A program made the position numbers and the translations under genes. The notes beneath the pieces were generated by a model. It had not been told where the DNA came from, did not search any database, and worked only from the letters and a program-made list of their open reading frames with translations. Of a stretch of DNA of 64,000 nucleotides, positions 25,460-34,081 are shown one piece after another. The stretch is from Pyxidicoccus parkwaysis (GTDB lineage: Bacteria > Myxococcota > Myxococcia > Myxococcales > Myxococcaceae): positions 11,949,001-12,013,000 of the forward strand of contig NZ_CP071090.1 in assembly GCF_017301735.1 (NCBI RefSeq). The letters are read 5' to 3'. Numbering within the stretch: position 1 is the stretch's first letter; every line of letters starts with the position of its first letter.

Positions 25460-27039
25460 GACGCCTTCCTCCCGTGGCTCGCGTCGCCCGCGTCGCCGTG
25501 CAGCACCTTCTCCAGCTCGAGTGTCCGCTCGTCCAACTGCGCCAGCATGTGCTCCGCCGTGGCCTCGGGGATGAGGCCGTTCCTGCGCGCTCCCTGCAGC
25601 GCGGTGCGCTCCGCGTCGATGAGCCTCCGCCGCATGGAGATGAGGTCCCTCGCGCCTTGCGTCAGGTGCTGCTCGCTGAGGCGCCGCAGCTCACGCTCGG
25701 CGCGGGCGATGTTGACCTGGTACTCGCTGCGCAGGTGGTCATACGCGGCGCGCGGCACCAGGCCCTGGTCGTGCAGCACCTCCAGCTCCTGGTGCGCCGC
25801 GCGGCTGGCGATGAGGCGCCCGCGCTGCTCCGCCATGGACAGGGCCACCTCGTCCTGCTGGAAGAGGCCCAGCCACTTGAGCACCCGCGTCAGCATCAAC
25901 CCCTGGCCCACCAGCGACACCAGCGTGACGCCGAAGGCGATGGCCACCAGCTTCTCGCGCGCGGGCGTGGCCTCCGGAAGGCCCAGCGCGAGGCCAATGG
26001 ACAGCGCGCCCTTGATGTTCCCCGCGATGAACACGTGCTGCCAGCGGAAGGGCACGGCCTCGGTGGGGCGCAGCCAGCGCAGGAGCAGGAAGGGGAGGTA
26101 GATGGCCACCGCGCGCCCGGCGAAGACGCAGCCCACCGCTATCAGCGTCTCCCCCACGTAGCCGCTCAACGTCTCCGGTTTCGTGGTGAGCCCCACCGCG
26201 AGGAACAGGAAGGTGTTCACCCCGAAGGTGGCGTACTCCCAGAAGGTGTGGATGGCCACCTGGCTCTGCGGGGACACCTCGCGCCGCAGCGTGACGCCCA
26301 CCGCGAGCCCCGCGACGACGGCGGAGATGGCGCCGGACAGGTGGAGCTGCTCGGCCACCACGAAGGACGAGAGCGCCACCGCCGTCGTCACCATGATTTC
26401 CGCCAGCGGGTCCTCGATGCGGCGGATGACGAAGCCGCCCAGGAGGCCCAGCGCCAGCCCCACCACGCCGCCACCCACCGAGGCGAGCAGCACGCGCGCC
26501 GTCATCGTGGCCGCGGACGGCGCCGCCGCTCCCGCCACCACGCTGGCGATGGCCGCGTACGCCACCAGCGCGGTGCCGTCGTTGAAGAGGCTCTCTCCCT
26601 GCATGATGCCGGACAGGCGCGGCGGCACCGGGGCGCGGCGGAACGCGTAGAGGATGGAGACGGTGTCGGTGACGGACAGCAGCGCGCCCAGGAGCAGCGC
26701 CGGCCACAGGGGCAGGCCCACGATGAAGTGCAGCAGGGTGCCCGTGGCGCCAATGGCCAGCACCATGCCCAGGGTGGACAGGAGCATGATGGGCAGCGCG
26801 TTGGCGCGGATGCCCGAGAGGTCCGCGGTGATGCCTCCCTCGAAGAGGAGCGCGGGCAGACAGAGGAGGAAGACCACCTCCGGGTTGAGCGGCGGCACTC
26901 CGGGCAGCAGGTGCCCGATGGAGATGACGAGCCCTCCCACCACCAGCGCGACGTTGTACGGCAGGCTGGCGCGCTTGGCCGCGACGGCCAGGACAATCGC
27001 CGCCACCATCAACCCGATGACCAGGGGCATCTCGACGTG
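25456..27039 (-). CDS. CPA1-family Na+(K+)/H+ antiporter
   Basis: About 527 residues from GTG 27039 (ATG 27030 and GTG 27078 are alternatives; the start is uncertain). It has about 12 membrane helices with family-typical segments: LLFEGGITADLSGIRANALPI, the ion-site region SVTDTVSILYAFRRAPVPPRLSGIMQGESLFNDGTALVAY, and GNIKGALSIGLALGLPEA. The C-terminal 120 residues are a soluble helical domain. It exchanges Na+ or K+ for protons across the inner membrane. It is translationally coupled to the RCK-cNMP gene, which supports a regulated two-component transporter. Confidence 0.9.
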   Translation of the reverse strand, partial: HVEMPLVIGLMVAAIVLAVAAKRASLPYNVALVVGGLVISIGHLLPGVPPLNPEVVFLLCLPALLFEGGITADLSGIRANALPIMLLSTLGMVLAIGATGTLLHFIVGLPLWPALLLGALLSVTDTVSILYAFRRAPVPPRLSGIMQGESLFNDGTALVAYAAIASVVAGAAAPSAATMTARVLLASVGGGVVGLALGLLGGFVIRRIEDPLAEIMVTTAVALSSFVVAEQLHLSGAISAVVAGLAVGVTLRREVSPQSQVAIHTFWEYATFGVNTFLFLAVGLTTKPETLSGYVGETLIAVGCVFAGRAVAIYLPFLLLRWLRPTEAVPFRWQHVFIAGNIKGALSIGLALGLPEATPAREKLVAIAFGVTLVSLVGQGLMLTRVLKWLGLFQQDEVALSMAEQRGRLIASRAAHQELEVLHDQGLVPRAAYDHLRSEYQVNIARAERELRRLSEQHLTQGARDLISMRRRLIDAERTALQGARRNGLIPEATAEHMLAQLDERTLELEKVLHGDAGDASHGRKAS

Positions 27040-27121
27040 CACGGCGCGGAGTCTTCCAGAAGCCACGCGCCAGTGCACGGGGGACGCGTGAAGAAGTCGT
27101 CTCCCGTCCTGACGGAAACCT

Positions 27122-28288
27122 TCAGCGCTTCAGGCGCAGGATGAGGTCCTTGCGCGGCCCGCAGTCGCCGCGCCCGTCACAGTTGCTGGTGGTGACGTAC
27201 AGATTGCCGTCCGGCCCCATGGAGACCTCGCGCAGCCGGCCGTAGGTGTCGCGCAGGTACACCTCGTGACGGGCCACGCGGGCGGGGTTGTCCTGGGCGA
27301 ACTCCACGCGGTGCAGGTGGCGCGAGCCCAGCGTGCCGATGAGCAGCGAGCCCTTCCACTCCGCAATCGAGGTGCCGGTGTAGAGCGCGGCGCCGCCGGG
27401 AGGCATGGCGTCGTTGAAGGTGAGAGACGGCGTCACCTGTCCCTGGCGCGTCTCGCACGAGTAGATGCCGGGCCAGCCCAGGTTGTCCCCTCGGCGCGCG
27501 AGGTTCACCTCGTCGTGGCCCCGGCGCATCGTCTCGCCGCTGGGGCCGTGGTCGGTGACGTAGAGCGTGGTGGCGTCCTTCCAGTCCCAGCCCTGGAGGT
27601 TGCGGATGCCGGTGAGGAACGCGGGCGAGTTGGGGAAGGGATTGTCCTGGGGCACCTGGCCCTCGGGCGTGAGGCGCAGCAGCTTGCCGGCCGGGTCATT
27701 CACGTCCTGCGAGCGGTCCGGGCTTCGCGAGTCGCCCGTGCCCACGTAGAGCATGCCGTCCGGGCCGAAGTGGATGCGCCCGCCGTCGTGGTACGTGGCG
27801 GAGGAGATGCCGCCGAAGATGACGCGGTCGAAGGTGGCCGAGGCGTGGTCCTCGGACAGCGTCCAGCGCTCCACGCGGTTCTCGTCGTGGCCGCTCGCGT
27901 CGGTGGTGACGTACACGTAGAACTGGCGGTTGGTCGCGAAGTCCGGATGCGCGGTGATGCCGAGCAGTCCGCCCTCCGCGGTGTGCGTCGTCTGCACGGT
28001 GGCCACGGGCGTGGGTTGCAGCACGCCGCCCTTGAGCAGGCGCACGCGGCCGGGGCGCTCGGTGACGAGCGCGCCACCTCCGGGCAGCCAGGCGATGCCC
28101 CAGGGCACTTCGAGTCCCTCGGCGATGACCTCCACGTTGAAGGGCACGGTGCCGTCAGGGCCCCAGCCGTCCTCCACGAGGATGCAGTCCTGCGGGGAGG
28201 CAGTCCCCTGGGCCTGGCTCTTGCGGCAGGCGGACGCGGACACGGCGAGCACCACGAGGGAGGAGAGGAGCAGGCGGGAGGCGCGCAT
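27122..28288 (-). CDS. PQQ-dependent aldose/sorbosone-type sugar dehydrogenase, lipoprotein
   Basis: The protein is 388 residues. The signal peptide has a lipobox (VLAVSASAC at about residue 21). The rest is the six-bladed GSDH propeller: VPWGIAWLPGGGALVTERPGRVRLL, GLLGITAHPDF, FGPDGMLYVGTGD, GIRNLQGWDWKD, LYVTDHGPSGE, HDEVNLARRGDNLGWP and VSMGPDGNLYVTTSNCDGRG are family blocks. Such proteins oxidise sugars or related alcohols in the periplasm using PQQ. The CDGRGDCG loop near the end could form a disulfide. No PQQ synthesis genes are in the window. Confidence 0.9.
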   Translation of the reverse strand: MRASRLLLSSLVVLAVSASACRKSQAQGTASPQDCILVEDGWGPDGTVPFNVEVIAEGLEVPWGIAWLPGGGALVTERPGRVRLLKGGVLQPTPVATVQTTHTAEGGLLGITAHPDFATNRQFYVYVTTDASGHDENRVERWTLSEDHASATFDRVIFGGISSATYHDGGRIHFGPDGMLYVGTGDSRSPDRSQDVNDPAGKLLRLTPEGQVPQDNPFPNSPAFLTGIRNLQGWDWKDATTLYVTDHGPSGETMRRGHDEVNLARRGDNLGWPGIYSCETRQGQVTPSLTFNDAMPPGGAALYTGTSIAEWKGSLLIGTLGSRHLHRVEFAQDNPARVARHEVYLRDTYGRLREVSMGPDGNLYVTTSNCDGRGDCGPRKDLILRLKR

Positions 28289-28635
28289 GGGCGATTGATG
28301 TCAGCCCCCGGGCGCACGCGCCAGCATCTCCTGGGGATTCACGTCATGGCCCCGACGTGGCGTGGGCTCGTGGCCCGGCGCTCGGGGCTTCGGTCTGTCG
28401 TGGCCCTCACGCTGGTGCGGGGCTGCGTGCCGTCGGTCCGACGTGGCCCAGGCCTCGAAGCCCGATACCCGAAGCGCGAGGCGCCGCTCCGAGATGCTCG
28501 GCCCTTGAAGCCCGGGGGGCGGGCAGGCGGGCGACCCAGCCGAGGCCCGTTCGCTCCACGTTGGTCTGTCCCGGAGGCGTGGGCACCTTGTCCGGACGGA
28601 CGGGCACATTCATTCCAATCTCAAGGAGACACCCC
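28289..28635. other. Divergent intergenic region, 347 bp
   Basis: This region separates the minus-strand sugar dehydrogenase gene from the plus-strand DJ-1/PfpI gene, so promoters for both must lie here. I see a clear AAGGAG ribosome site for the downstream gene but no convincing -35/-10 pair or operator. Open frames across it look like shadows. Confidence 0.6.
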
Positions 28636-29217
28636 ATGGCGCGCATCGCGTTCATCGTGGCCAATGACTTCGAGGACTCGGAGTTCCGCGTCCCCTACGA
28701 CGCCGTACGCAAGGCCGGGCACGAGGCGGTCATCATCGGCGTGGAGGCGGGCAAGGAGCTGAAGGGCAAGAAGGGCAAGGAGACCCTCAAGGCCGAGAAG
28801 GCCGTGAAGGAAGTCTCCGCGAAGGACTTCGACGCGCTGGTGATTCCGGGCGGCTACTCGCCGGACCATCTGCGCACGGACATCGGCATCGTGGGCTTCG
28901 TGCGCGACTTCTACCGCGCGGACAAGCCGATTGCGGCCGTCTGCCACGCGGGCTCGCTGCTGGTGGAGGCGGACATCGTGGACGGGCGCACCGTGACGTC
29001 GTGGCCCTCCATCAAGACGGACCTGCTCAACGCGGGCGCGCGCTGGGTGGACCGCGAGGTGGTGGAGGACGGCAACATCATCACCTCGCGCAACCCGGGG
29101 GACCTGCCCGCCTTCAGCGAGGCGCTGCTGCACCAGATGGCCAAGGGCATCGCGCCGCGGCTCGAGTCGCCGCTCGCGCCCGAGGCCGCGTCGGACCAGC
29201 CGCCCACCGTGCACTGA
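28636..29217 (+). CDS. DJ-1/PfpI-family protein (YhbO-type stress protein or deglycase)
   Basis: The protein is 193 residues, typical length. The fold starts ARIAFIVANDFEDSEFRVPYDAVRKAGHEAVIIG. The nucleophile elbow AAVCHAGSLLVEA places the reactive cysteine at C103 with the following His, and DALVIPGGYSPDHLR carries the acidic partner region. Members are credited with protection against glycation or oxidative stress, or with peptidase activity; which applies here is unknown. A tail after residue 170 is disordered. AAGGAG precedes the ATG. Confidence 0.9.
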   Translation: MARIAFIVANDFEDSEFRVPYDAVRKAGHEAVIIGVEAGKELKGKKGKETLKAEKAVKEVSAKDFDALVIPGGYSPDHLRTDIGIVGFVRDFYRADKPIAAVCHAGSLLVEADIVDGRTVTSWPSIKTDLLNAGARWVDREVVEDGNIITSRNPGDLPAFSEALLHQMAKGIAPRLESPLAPEAASDQPPTVH

Positions 29218-29342
29218 CGGACGGGGCACCTCTTCCGCCGTGAGACGGTGAGGCGCCGCGCTCTCGTCCGTTGTTCGCGGACTCGGCGCCTGCCCTGCTG
29301 AACAGGGGCAGGCCTCGCGAGCCATGTGCACCCATTCGCCTG

Positions 29343-29383
29343 GCCGGCGCCCGGCTTTGTCCGGGCCGCCGGCATTTTCGTTT
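29343..29383 (+). terminator. Intrinsic terminator after the DJ-1/PfpI gene
   Basis: A GC-rich stem (GCCGGCGCCCGG at 29343-29354 with CCGGGCCGCCGGC at 29361-29373, one bulge), a 6-base loop and a T-rich run ATTTTCGTTT (29374-29383). It lies 126 bp after the stop and just before the next gene's ribosome site. Confidence 0.75.
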
Positions 29384-29405
29384 CGTGCGGGTGGGAGGTA
29401 GCGGG

Positions 29406-30803
29406 ATGCGGGCGAAGGCGTGGGCGCTGGCGGTGGTGCTGTCCGGGTGCGGCGGGCCGGAGCAAGAGGAGGGGGTGCCCCCGCACGAGGAGGAGCTGGG
29501 CACCCTGCAGCAGGCCGAAGTCACGGGCGGCCCGGTGTCGTGGGTGCGCTTTGCCCGGGGCGAGGGCCTCCAGCTCGGCTCGGCCGTCACGCAGGACCGG
29601 GACGGCAATGTGCTCACCACGGTGCTCTTCTCCGGGAGCACGAACCTCGGCTCGGGGCCCCTGGGCTCGCAGGACGCGGAGGTGCCCGGTGTCGTGCTCG
29701 CGAAGTACTCGCCGGATGGGCAGCTCCTGTGGACGCGCGTGTTCCAGGGGCGCAAGGGTGGATTGTTGTCGGTGGATGCGGTGGGCACGGACCGCGAGCG
29801 GAACGTGGTGCTCGCGGGCTGGAGCGAGACGGGCGCGGCGTTGCGCTCGGATGAGGGCGCGGCGCCGGTGAAGGTGGAGGGAGCCTTCCTCGTGAAGCTG
29901 GACCCTGCCGGGAGGACGGTGTGGACGAAGACGCTGGAGGGACGCGGCGCCTTCCTGGCGAACGGCGTGGTGACGGACCGCGCGGGCAACGTGTTCGTGT
30001 CCGGCTCGCTGTATGACGGGAGCCTGGACTTCGGCGGACAGGTGCTGCACGCGGACGGGCTGCGGGCCTTCCTGGCGAAGTACGGGCCGGACGGGACGCT
30101 GCGGTGGCTGCATGCGGAGGGCGAGTCCACGCAGGGCGGCGGTGTCGCGCTGGATGAGCAGGGCGAGGCGTACTTCTGCGACACGGCGCCGGATGAAGCC
30201 GCGGAGGACCCGAGCACGGGAATGCGGCCGGAACTGCGACGGCTCGGAGCGGAGACGGGGGCGGTGGTGTGGACGCGCTCGTTGGAGGACGGGGACTGCT
30301 CGGGCATCGCGGTGCATGGCAACCGCGTGGTGATGACGGGGAGCTTCCTCGGGGCCTTCACGTTGGGAGGGAAGACGTACCGCGCGTCGGACACGGAGGG
30401 CGTGTTGGATGCGGATGCCTTCCTGGTGGCGTACACGCTGGCGGGTGAGGAGCGCTGGGCGCGTCACTTCGCGCGAGCGAGCACCGGCGTGGCGATGGAC
30501 CTGGAGGACGGCGTGCTCGTCACCGGGCACTACGTGGGTGGGGACCGGGTGGGGAGCAAGGTGCTGCCGGGGACGGCGGGCTCGTTCGACAACGTCTTCG
30601 TGGCGAAGCTGGACCGCATCGACGGGGCGCTGCGGTGGGTGAAGGGCTTCCCCTCGACGGCGGCGCTGGCGCTGGACGTCGCCGTCACACGCGAGGGAGA
30701 GGGCGTCATCGTGGGCGCCTTCGGTGGGCCCACGGACTTCGGCGGCGGGAAGGTGACGCCGGAGGGGGGCTACGACGCCTTCATCCTCCGGCTCGGGAAG
30801 TGA
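29406..30803 (+). CDS. Lipoprotein with SBBP-like beta-propeller repeats
   Basis: The protein is 465 residues. A short signal ends in the lipobox LSGC at about residue 15. The mature part contains repeated blades of about 45-60 residues with motifs such as VTQDRDGNVLTTVLFSG, LAKYSPDGQLLWTRVF, VTDRAGNVFVSGSLYDG, LAKYGPDGTLRWLHAEG and FVAKLDRIDGALRWVKGF, typical of SBBP-type propellers common in myxobacterial cell-surface proteins. It is probably exposed on the cell surface or in the periplasm; the ligand is unknown. It ends 12 bp from the convergent DUF1684 gene. Confidence 0.8.
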   Translation: MRAKAWALAVVLSGCGGPEQEEGVPPHEEELGTLQQAEVTGGPVSWVRFARGEGLQLGSAVTQDRDGNVLTTVLFSGSTNLGSGPLGSQDAEVPGVVLAKYSPDGQLLWTRVFQGRKGGLLSVDAVGTDRERNVVLAGWSETGAALRSDEGAAPVKVEGAFLVKLDPAGRTVWTKTLEGRGAFLANGVVTDRAGNVFVSGSLYDGSLDFGGQVLHADGLRAFLAKYGPDGTLRWLHAEGESTQGGGVALDEQGEAYFCDTAPDEAAEDPSTGMRPELRRLGAETGAVVWTRSLEDGDCSGIAVHGNRVVMTGSFLGAFTLGGKTYRASDTEGVLDADAFLVAYTLAGEERWARHFARASTGVAMDLEDGVLVTGHYVGGDRVGSKVLPGTAGSFDNVFVAKLDRIDGALRWVKGFPSTAALALDVAVTREGEGVIVGAFGGPTDFGGGKVTPEGGYDAFILRLGK

Positions 30804-30815
30804 GTCGCCGCGCGC

Positions 30816-31754
30816 TCAGTGGTCCCCGTACCGCTTCTCACCGGCCTCCACGCGCACGGCGAGCCGGTTGCCGCGCGGAGGCAGGGGGCACGTCGCGAAG
30901 CGGGTGAAGGCGCAGGGCGGGTTGTAGGCGCGGTTGAAGTCCAGCACCACGTGCCCGTCCTTCGGCGCATCCGCGTAGAGGAAGCGGCCCGCGCCGTAGG
31001 TGGCGTCGCGGTTCGTCTCGTCCGCGAAGATGATGAAGAGCTTGTCGTCCTCCTCCACCGGCGTCAGCTTGTACTCCTTGCCGTTCACCGTGAAGACCAG
31101 CGTGCCCGGCACCTTCATCGCCTCCTCGGTGCCCAGCACGTTCGGCACCTGGATGGTGCGCGGCGTCTCCGCCGGCTCGAAGCGCGCGTCGACGCGCCAT
31201 GCCGCGTTCGCCGGGTACGTGGGAATGCCGTGGAACTGCTTGCGCGTCGCCGACTCGCTGTCCTTCACGCGCACGCCCAGCTTGTCCCCACGCAGAATCA
31301 CCTGGAGGCTCAGGCTGCCGAGCTTCAGCACGTCCGGCGCCCCGTTCTCGTCCGACTTGAGCGCGCCTCCGGTGAAGGGCTTCCCATCGAGCGTCATCGC
31401 CACGCCGGGCGCCGGCTGGAAGCTGGCCGTGTTCCCCTTGCGCGTGAAGGTGCCCAGCTTCGCGGGCGTGCCCTCCGGGAAGTCGAGGTCGCTCTCCGGC
31501 GCCGAGCCGGCGGTCTGCTCGCCCTCCTTGAGCCAGAACAGGCCCACCAGGGTGAGCCAGCCGTTCTCGGACTGGAGGCCCTTGAGGCGCTGCTCCTGCC
31601 AGGCTCGGGTGGAGGCGGTGATGTCTTCGGCGGCGGGCTTCGGGGCAGCGGAGGTCATGTTCTTGTCGGCGGTGGGACGGGGCTGCGCGGGCGCGGCCTT
31701 GTTGGCCGGCGCGGCGTGGAGGGCGAGAGACAGGGCCAGGGCGAACGGCGTCAT
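30816..31754 (-). CDS. DUF1684-family protein, probably exported
   Basis: The protein is 312 residues from ATG 31754, which has GAGG eight bases upstream. A short hydrophobic N-terminus (PFALALSLALHAAPA) suggests export. The family core is visible: ENGWLTLVGLFWLKEGEQTAGS near 65, RTIQVPNVLGTEEAMKVPGTLVF near 200, and the conserved RFLYADAPKDGHVVLDFNRAYNPPCAF near 260 followed by CPLPPRGNRLAVRVEAGEK. The family's biochemical role is not established. It is divergent from the acyltransferase-fold gene. Confidence 0.85.
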   Translation of the reverse strand: MTPFALALSLALHAAPANKAAPAQPRPTADKNMTSAAPKPAAEDITASTRAWQEQRLKGLQSENGWLTLVGLFWLKEGEQTAGSAPESDLDFPEGTPAKLGTFTRKGNTASFQPAPGVAMTLDGKPFTGGALKSDENGAPDVLKLGSLSLQVILRGDKLGVRVKDSESATRKQFHGIPTYPANAAWRVDARFEPAETPRTIQVPNVLGTEEAMKVPGTLVFTVNGKEYKLTPVEEDDKLFIIFADETNRDATYGAGRFLYADAPKDGHVVLDFNRAYNPPCAFTRFATCPLPPRGNRLAVRVEAGEKRYGDH

Positions 31755-31893
31755 GTCGGGTGCCTCGGAAGGGGGAGCCCGGGTGGACGGCTCCGGTGGC
31801 CCCCTGTCTAACAGGACGCCGCGCCCGGCGCAGGCGCACGTTGTCTCGCCCGGTTGCACGGCGCACACCCTCCGTGCGAAGCCGGGCCCCGAC

Positions 31894-32748
31894 GTGGACC
31901 TCGACCTGACGCCAGCGCCCCCGCCCGGCGCCTTCCGCAAGCTCGCGCTGGGCACGTGGCGCTCACCGAGAGACCCCAGCGCCTACGCCGCGCTGGAGGT
32001 GCGCATGGAGCGGGCGCTCGCGTACCTCGAGGCGTACCGCGCGAGCACCGGGCGCCGCCTCACGGTGACGCACCTGGTGGCCAAGGCCGCCGCGGACGCG
32101 CTCCACCAGTACCCCGAGGCCAACGTCCTCCTGCGCTGGAACCGTCCTTCCTTCCGCCGCGACGTGGGCGTCTGCGTCCTCGTGGTGCAGCCGGCGGAGT
32201 CGGGCCGCGCGGACCTCACGACGGCCACGGTGCACCGCGCGGACACGCTGTCGCTCGGCGACTTCGTGGAGCAGATGGAGTCGCGCATCTCCGACGTGCG
32301 CGCGCGCCGCGACGCCGTCATCGAGAAGGGCAAGCGCCGCTCGTACCGCATCCCCGGGGTTCTCATGGGGCTGGCGCTGCGGCTGCTCTCCTTCGTCTGG
32401 TACACGCTGAACGTGGACCTGCGCTGGGTGGGGATGCCGAGAGACCCGTTCGGCTCGGTGGCGGTGACGAGCCTCGGCTCGCTGGGGCTGGAGCGCGGCT
32501 ACGTGGCCATGGTGCCGTACACGCGGGTGCCGCTGCTGCTCGCCCCGGGCGCGGTGCGGCGCGTGCCCGTGGTGGAGGACGGAGTGCTGGTGCCGGGACG
32601 GCAGCTCTCGCTCACCTGCACGTGGGACGCACGCCTCCTCGACGTGGAACTGGTGGCCCGGGTGCTGCGTCACATTGGCACCACTCTGGAGGACCCGGAG
32701 GGGACGTGGGGGGCGCCGGGGGCTGCGAGCGGCTCGGCGGTGGGGTAG
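31894..32748 (+). CDS. Chloramphenicol-acetyltransferase-fold (2-oxoacid dehydrogenase E2-like) protein lacking the catalytic His
   Basis: The protein is 284 residues from GTG 31894 (start uncertain; no strong ribosome site). The fold of the E2 catalytic domain is visible: RLTVTHLVAKAAADALHQYPEANVLLRW, RRDVGVCVLVVQ, and GSVAVTSLGSLGLERGYVAMVPYTRVPLLL. No lipoyl or E3-binding domain is present. In the active-site motif normally DHRxxDG, this protein reads WDARLLDV, so His is replaced by Ala (A246) and Gly by Val. It is probably not an acyltransferase of the normal mechanism. Its role is unknown. Confidence 0.75.
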   Translation: MDLDLTPAPPPGAFRKLALGTWRSPRDPSAYAALEVRMERALAYLEAYRASTGRRLTVTHLVAKAAADALHQYPEANVLLRWNRPSFRRDVGVCVLVVQPAESGRADLTTATVHRADTLSLGDFVEQMESRISDVRARRDAVIEKGKRRSYRIPGVLMGLALRLLSFVWYTLNVDLRWVGMPRDPFGSVAVTSLGSLGLERGYVAMVPYTRVPLLLAPGAVRRVPVVEDGVLVPGRQLSLTCTWDARLLDVELVARVLRHIGTTLEDPEGTWGAPGAASGSAVG

Positions 32749-32781
32749 AAAGGGGCTCGCTGCTCCTGTGGAGGTACCGCC

Positions 32782-33015
32782 ATGCCCGTGGATACGAACC
32801 GCCGCATCAGCTCCGCCCGCCCCGTGGGCCGCGCGCTGGGTGGGCAGGACCGCTACGAGAAGGAATCCATCGAGGGACCGGCCGAGGGGGCGCTCGCCAT
32901 GACGCGCCGGCAGCGGCTGTCCGGTGGGCCCGTGAAGTCGGGCGAGGAGAGCCCCTTCGCGGCGAAGCTGCGGCGGCTCGCGGGCGGTACGCCTCCGGAC
33001 GACGAGCAGCGCTGA
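32782..33015 (+). CDS. Small hydrophilic protein of unknown function
   Basis: The protein is 77 residues with GGAGG six bases before the ATG. It is disordered and charged, with no hydrophobic segment, and no family is recognised. The good ribosome site and position 33 bp after the acyltransferase-fold gene support it as real. Confidence 0.6.
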   Translation: MPVDTNRRISSARPVGRALGGQDRYEKESIEGPAEGALAMTRRQRLSGGPVKSGEESPFAAKLRRLAGGTPPDDEQR

Positions 33016-33091
33016 GCTGCTTGCGCCTCACGCGACGTGAGGGTGTAGCCAGCTCTTCCCGCTGATTCCTGGCGGGGACGAGGTGGCGACC

Positions 33092-33427
33092 ATGTTCGAG
33101 AAGCACGACTCCCCCGCGCGGGAGTCTCGTGGCGAGGTGCTGGACGACGCGTCCCTCCACGAGGTGATGACCGAGTGGCCCCGGGTCATCGCGAGCGTCC
33201 GCGAGGAGATGGACCGGGGCACGGACCCCGCGCACGCGTCGGTGCGCTCCCTGGCCGAGCGGTGGATGGAATTGGTGCGAGTCTTCACCGGCGGCGACCC
33301 GGCGCTCGAGTCCTGGCTGCGCGCGATGCACCAGCAGGAGCCCGATGGGGCCGCGCGGCATGGCGTGGACCCGAAGCTCTTCAGGTATCTCGGGAAGGCG
33401 ATATCGGGGCTGGACGGGCCGGAGTAG
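33092..33427 (+). CDS. TipAS-domain protein, stand-alone
   Basis: The protein is 111 residues from ATG 33092 (GAGG eight bases upstream; GTG 33083 is an alternative). The sequence matches the TipAS ligand-recognition fold: VREEMDRGTDPAHASVRSLAERWMELVRVFTGGDP, then a helix and DPKLFRYLGKAI. In TipA this domain is fused to a MerR DNA-binding domain and binds thiopeptide antibiotics. Here the DNA-binding part is missing, so it may act as a sequestering or sensing protein. Confidence 0.8.
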   Translation: MFEKHDSPARESRGEVLDDASLHEVMTEWPRVIASVREEMDRGTDPAHASVRSLAERWMELVRVFTGGDPALESWLRAMHQQEPDGAARHGVDPKLFRYLGKAISGLDGPE

Positions 33428-33517
33428 GGCGGCTCGCGGGTCCGGAGGGTCAGCCCCCGTGTGTTGAAGCGTCCCTGGTACGCCGGCGCATGATGACTCG
33501 GCGGAGGAAGGGTCGCG

Positions 33518-33817
33518 ATGAAGGTCTACCTGGATGACGAGCGTCCCACGCCCGAGGGCTGGGTCGCGGTGCGGTGGCCCGAGGAGGCGATTTCGCTGCT
33601 CGAAGGCGGGCGGGTGACGGACCTGAGCCTGGACCACGACCTCGGGGATGACGCGCACGGCACGGGGTACGACGTCCTGCTCTGGCTGGAGGAGGCGGTG
33701 GCGACGCGGGGCTTCGTGCCTCCGCGCGTGCGTGTGCACTCGGCGAACAGCTCCGCGCGCCAGAAGATGGAATTGGCGATTGCTCGCATCGAGCGCTTCG
33801 CTCGTGAGCGGGAGTGA
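33518..33817 (+). CDS. Cyclic-phosphate-processing receiver-like (cREC) protein
   Basis: The protein is 99 residues, one domain. It carries LDDERPTPEGW near the N-terminus, SLDHDLGDDAHGTGYDVLLWLEE in the middle and the late VHSANSSARQKM. These are signatures of the small receiver-like cREC family, which has been proposed to act on cyclic phosphates or nucleotide signals. The last 19 codons form the first unit of an 86-bp tandem repeat that continues past the stop. Confidence 0.8.
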   Translation: MKVYLDDERPTPEGWVAVRWPEEAISLLEGGRVTDLSLDHDLGDDAHGTGYDVLLWLEEAVATRGFVPPRVRVHSANSSARQKMELAIARIERFARERE

Positions 33818-34030
33818 CGGTGGGTTGAGGGAAGCCTTCGGGGCGCCAGAAGATGGAATTGGCGATTGCTCGCATCGAGCGCTTCGCTCGCGAGCGGGAG
33901 TGACGGTGGGCTGAGGGAAGTCTTCGGGGCGCCAGAAGATGGAATTGGCGATTGCTGGTATCGAGCGCTTCACTCGCGAGCGGAAGTGACGGTGGGCTGA
34001 GGGAAGCCTCCGGGGCGCCAGGAGGGGAGA
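33757..34030 (+). repeat. 86-bp tandem repeat, three copies, starting inside the cREC gene
   Basis: Three copies lie at about 33757-33842, 33843-33928 and 33929-34014, and a partial fourth follows. Each carries CAGAAGATGGAATTGGCGAT (at 33761, 33847 and 33933) and most carry the GAGCG-CTT-CGCTC hairpin. Copy 1 overlaps the coding end and stop of the cREC gene; because 86 is not a multiple of 3, later copies cannot encode the same peptide in frame. Confidence 0.93.
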
Positions 34031-34081
34031 CGGCTCCCGCCTGGCGGCCCGGAGCGGGACGCGCGTGGGGCGCGCTTCACT

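Noticed and set aside
33757-34030. CRISPR array
   Set aside because: The 86-bp units are contiguous tandem copies derived from a gene end, with no unique spacers.
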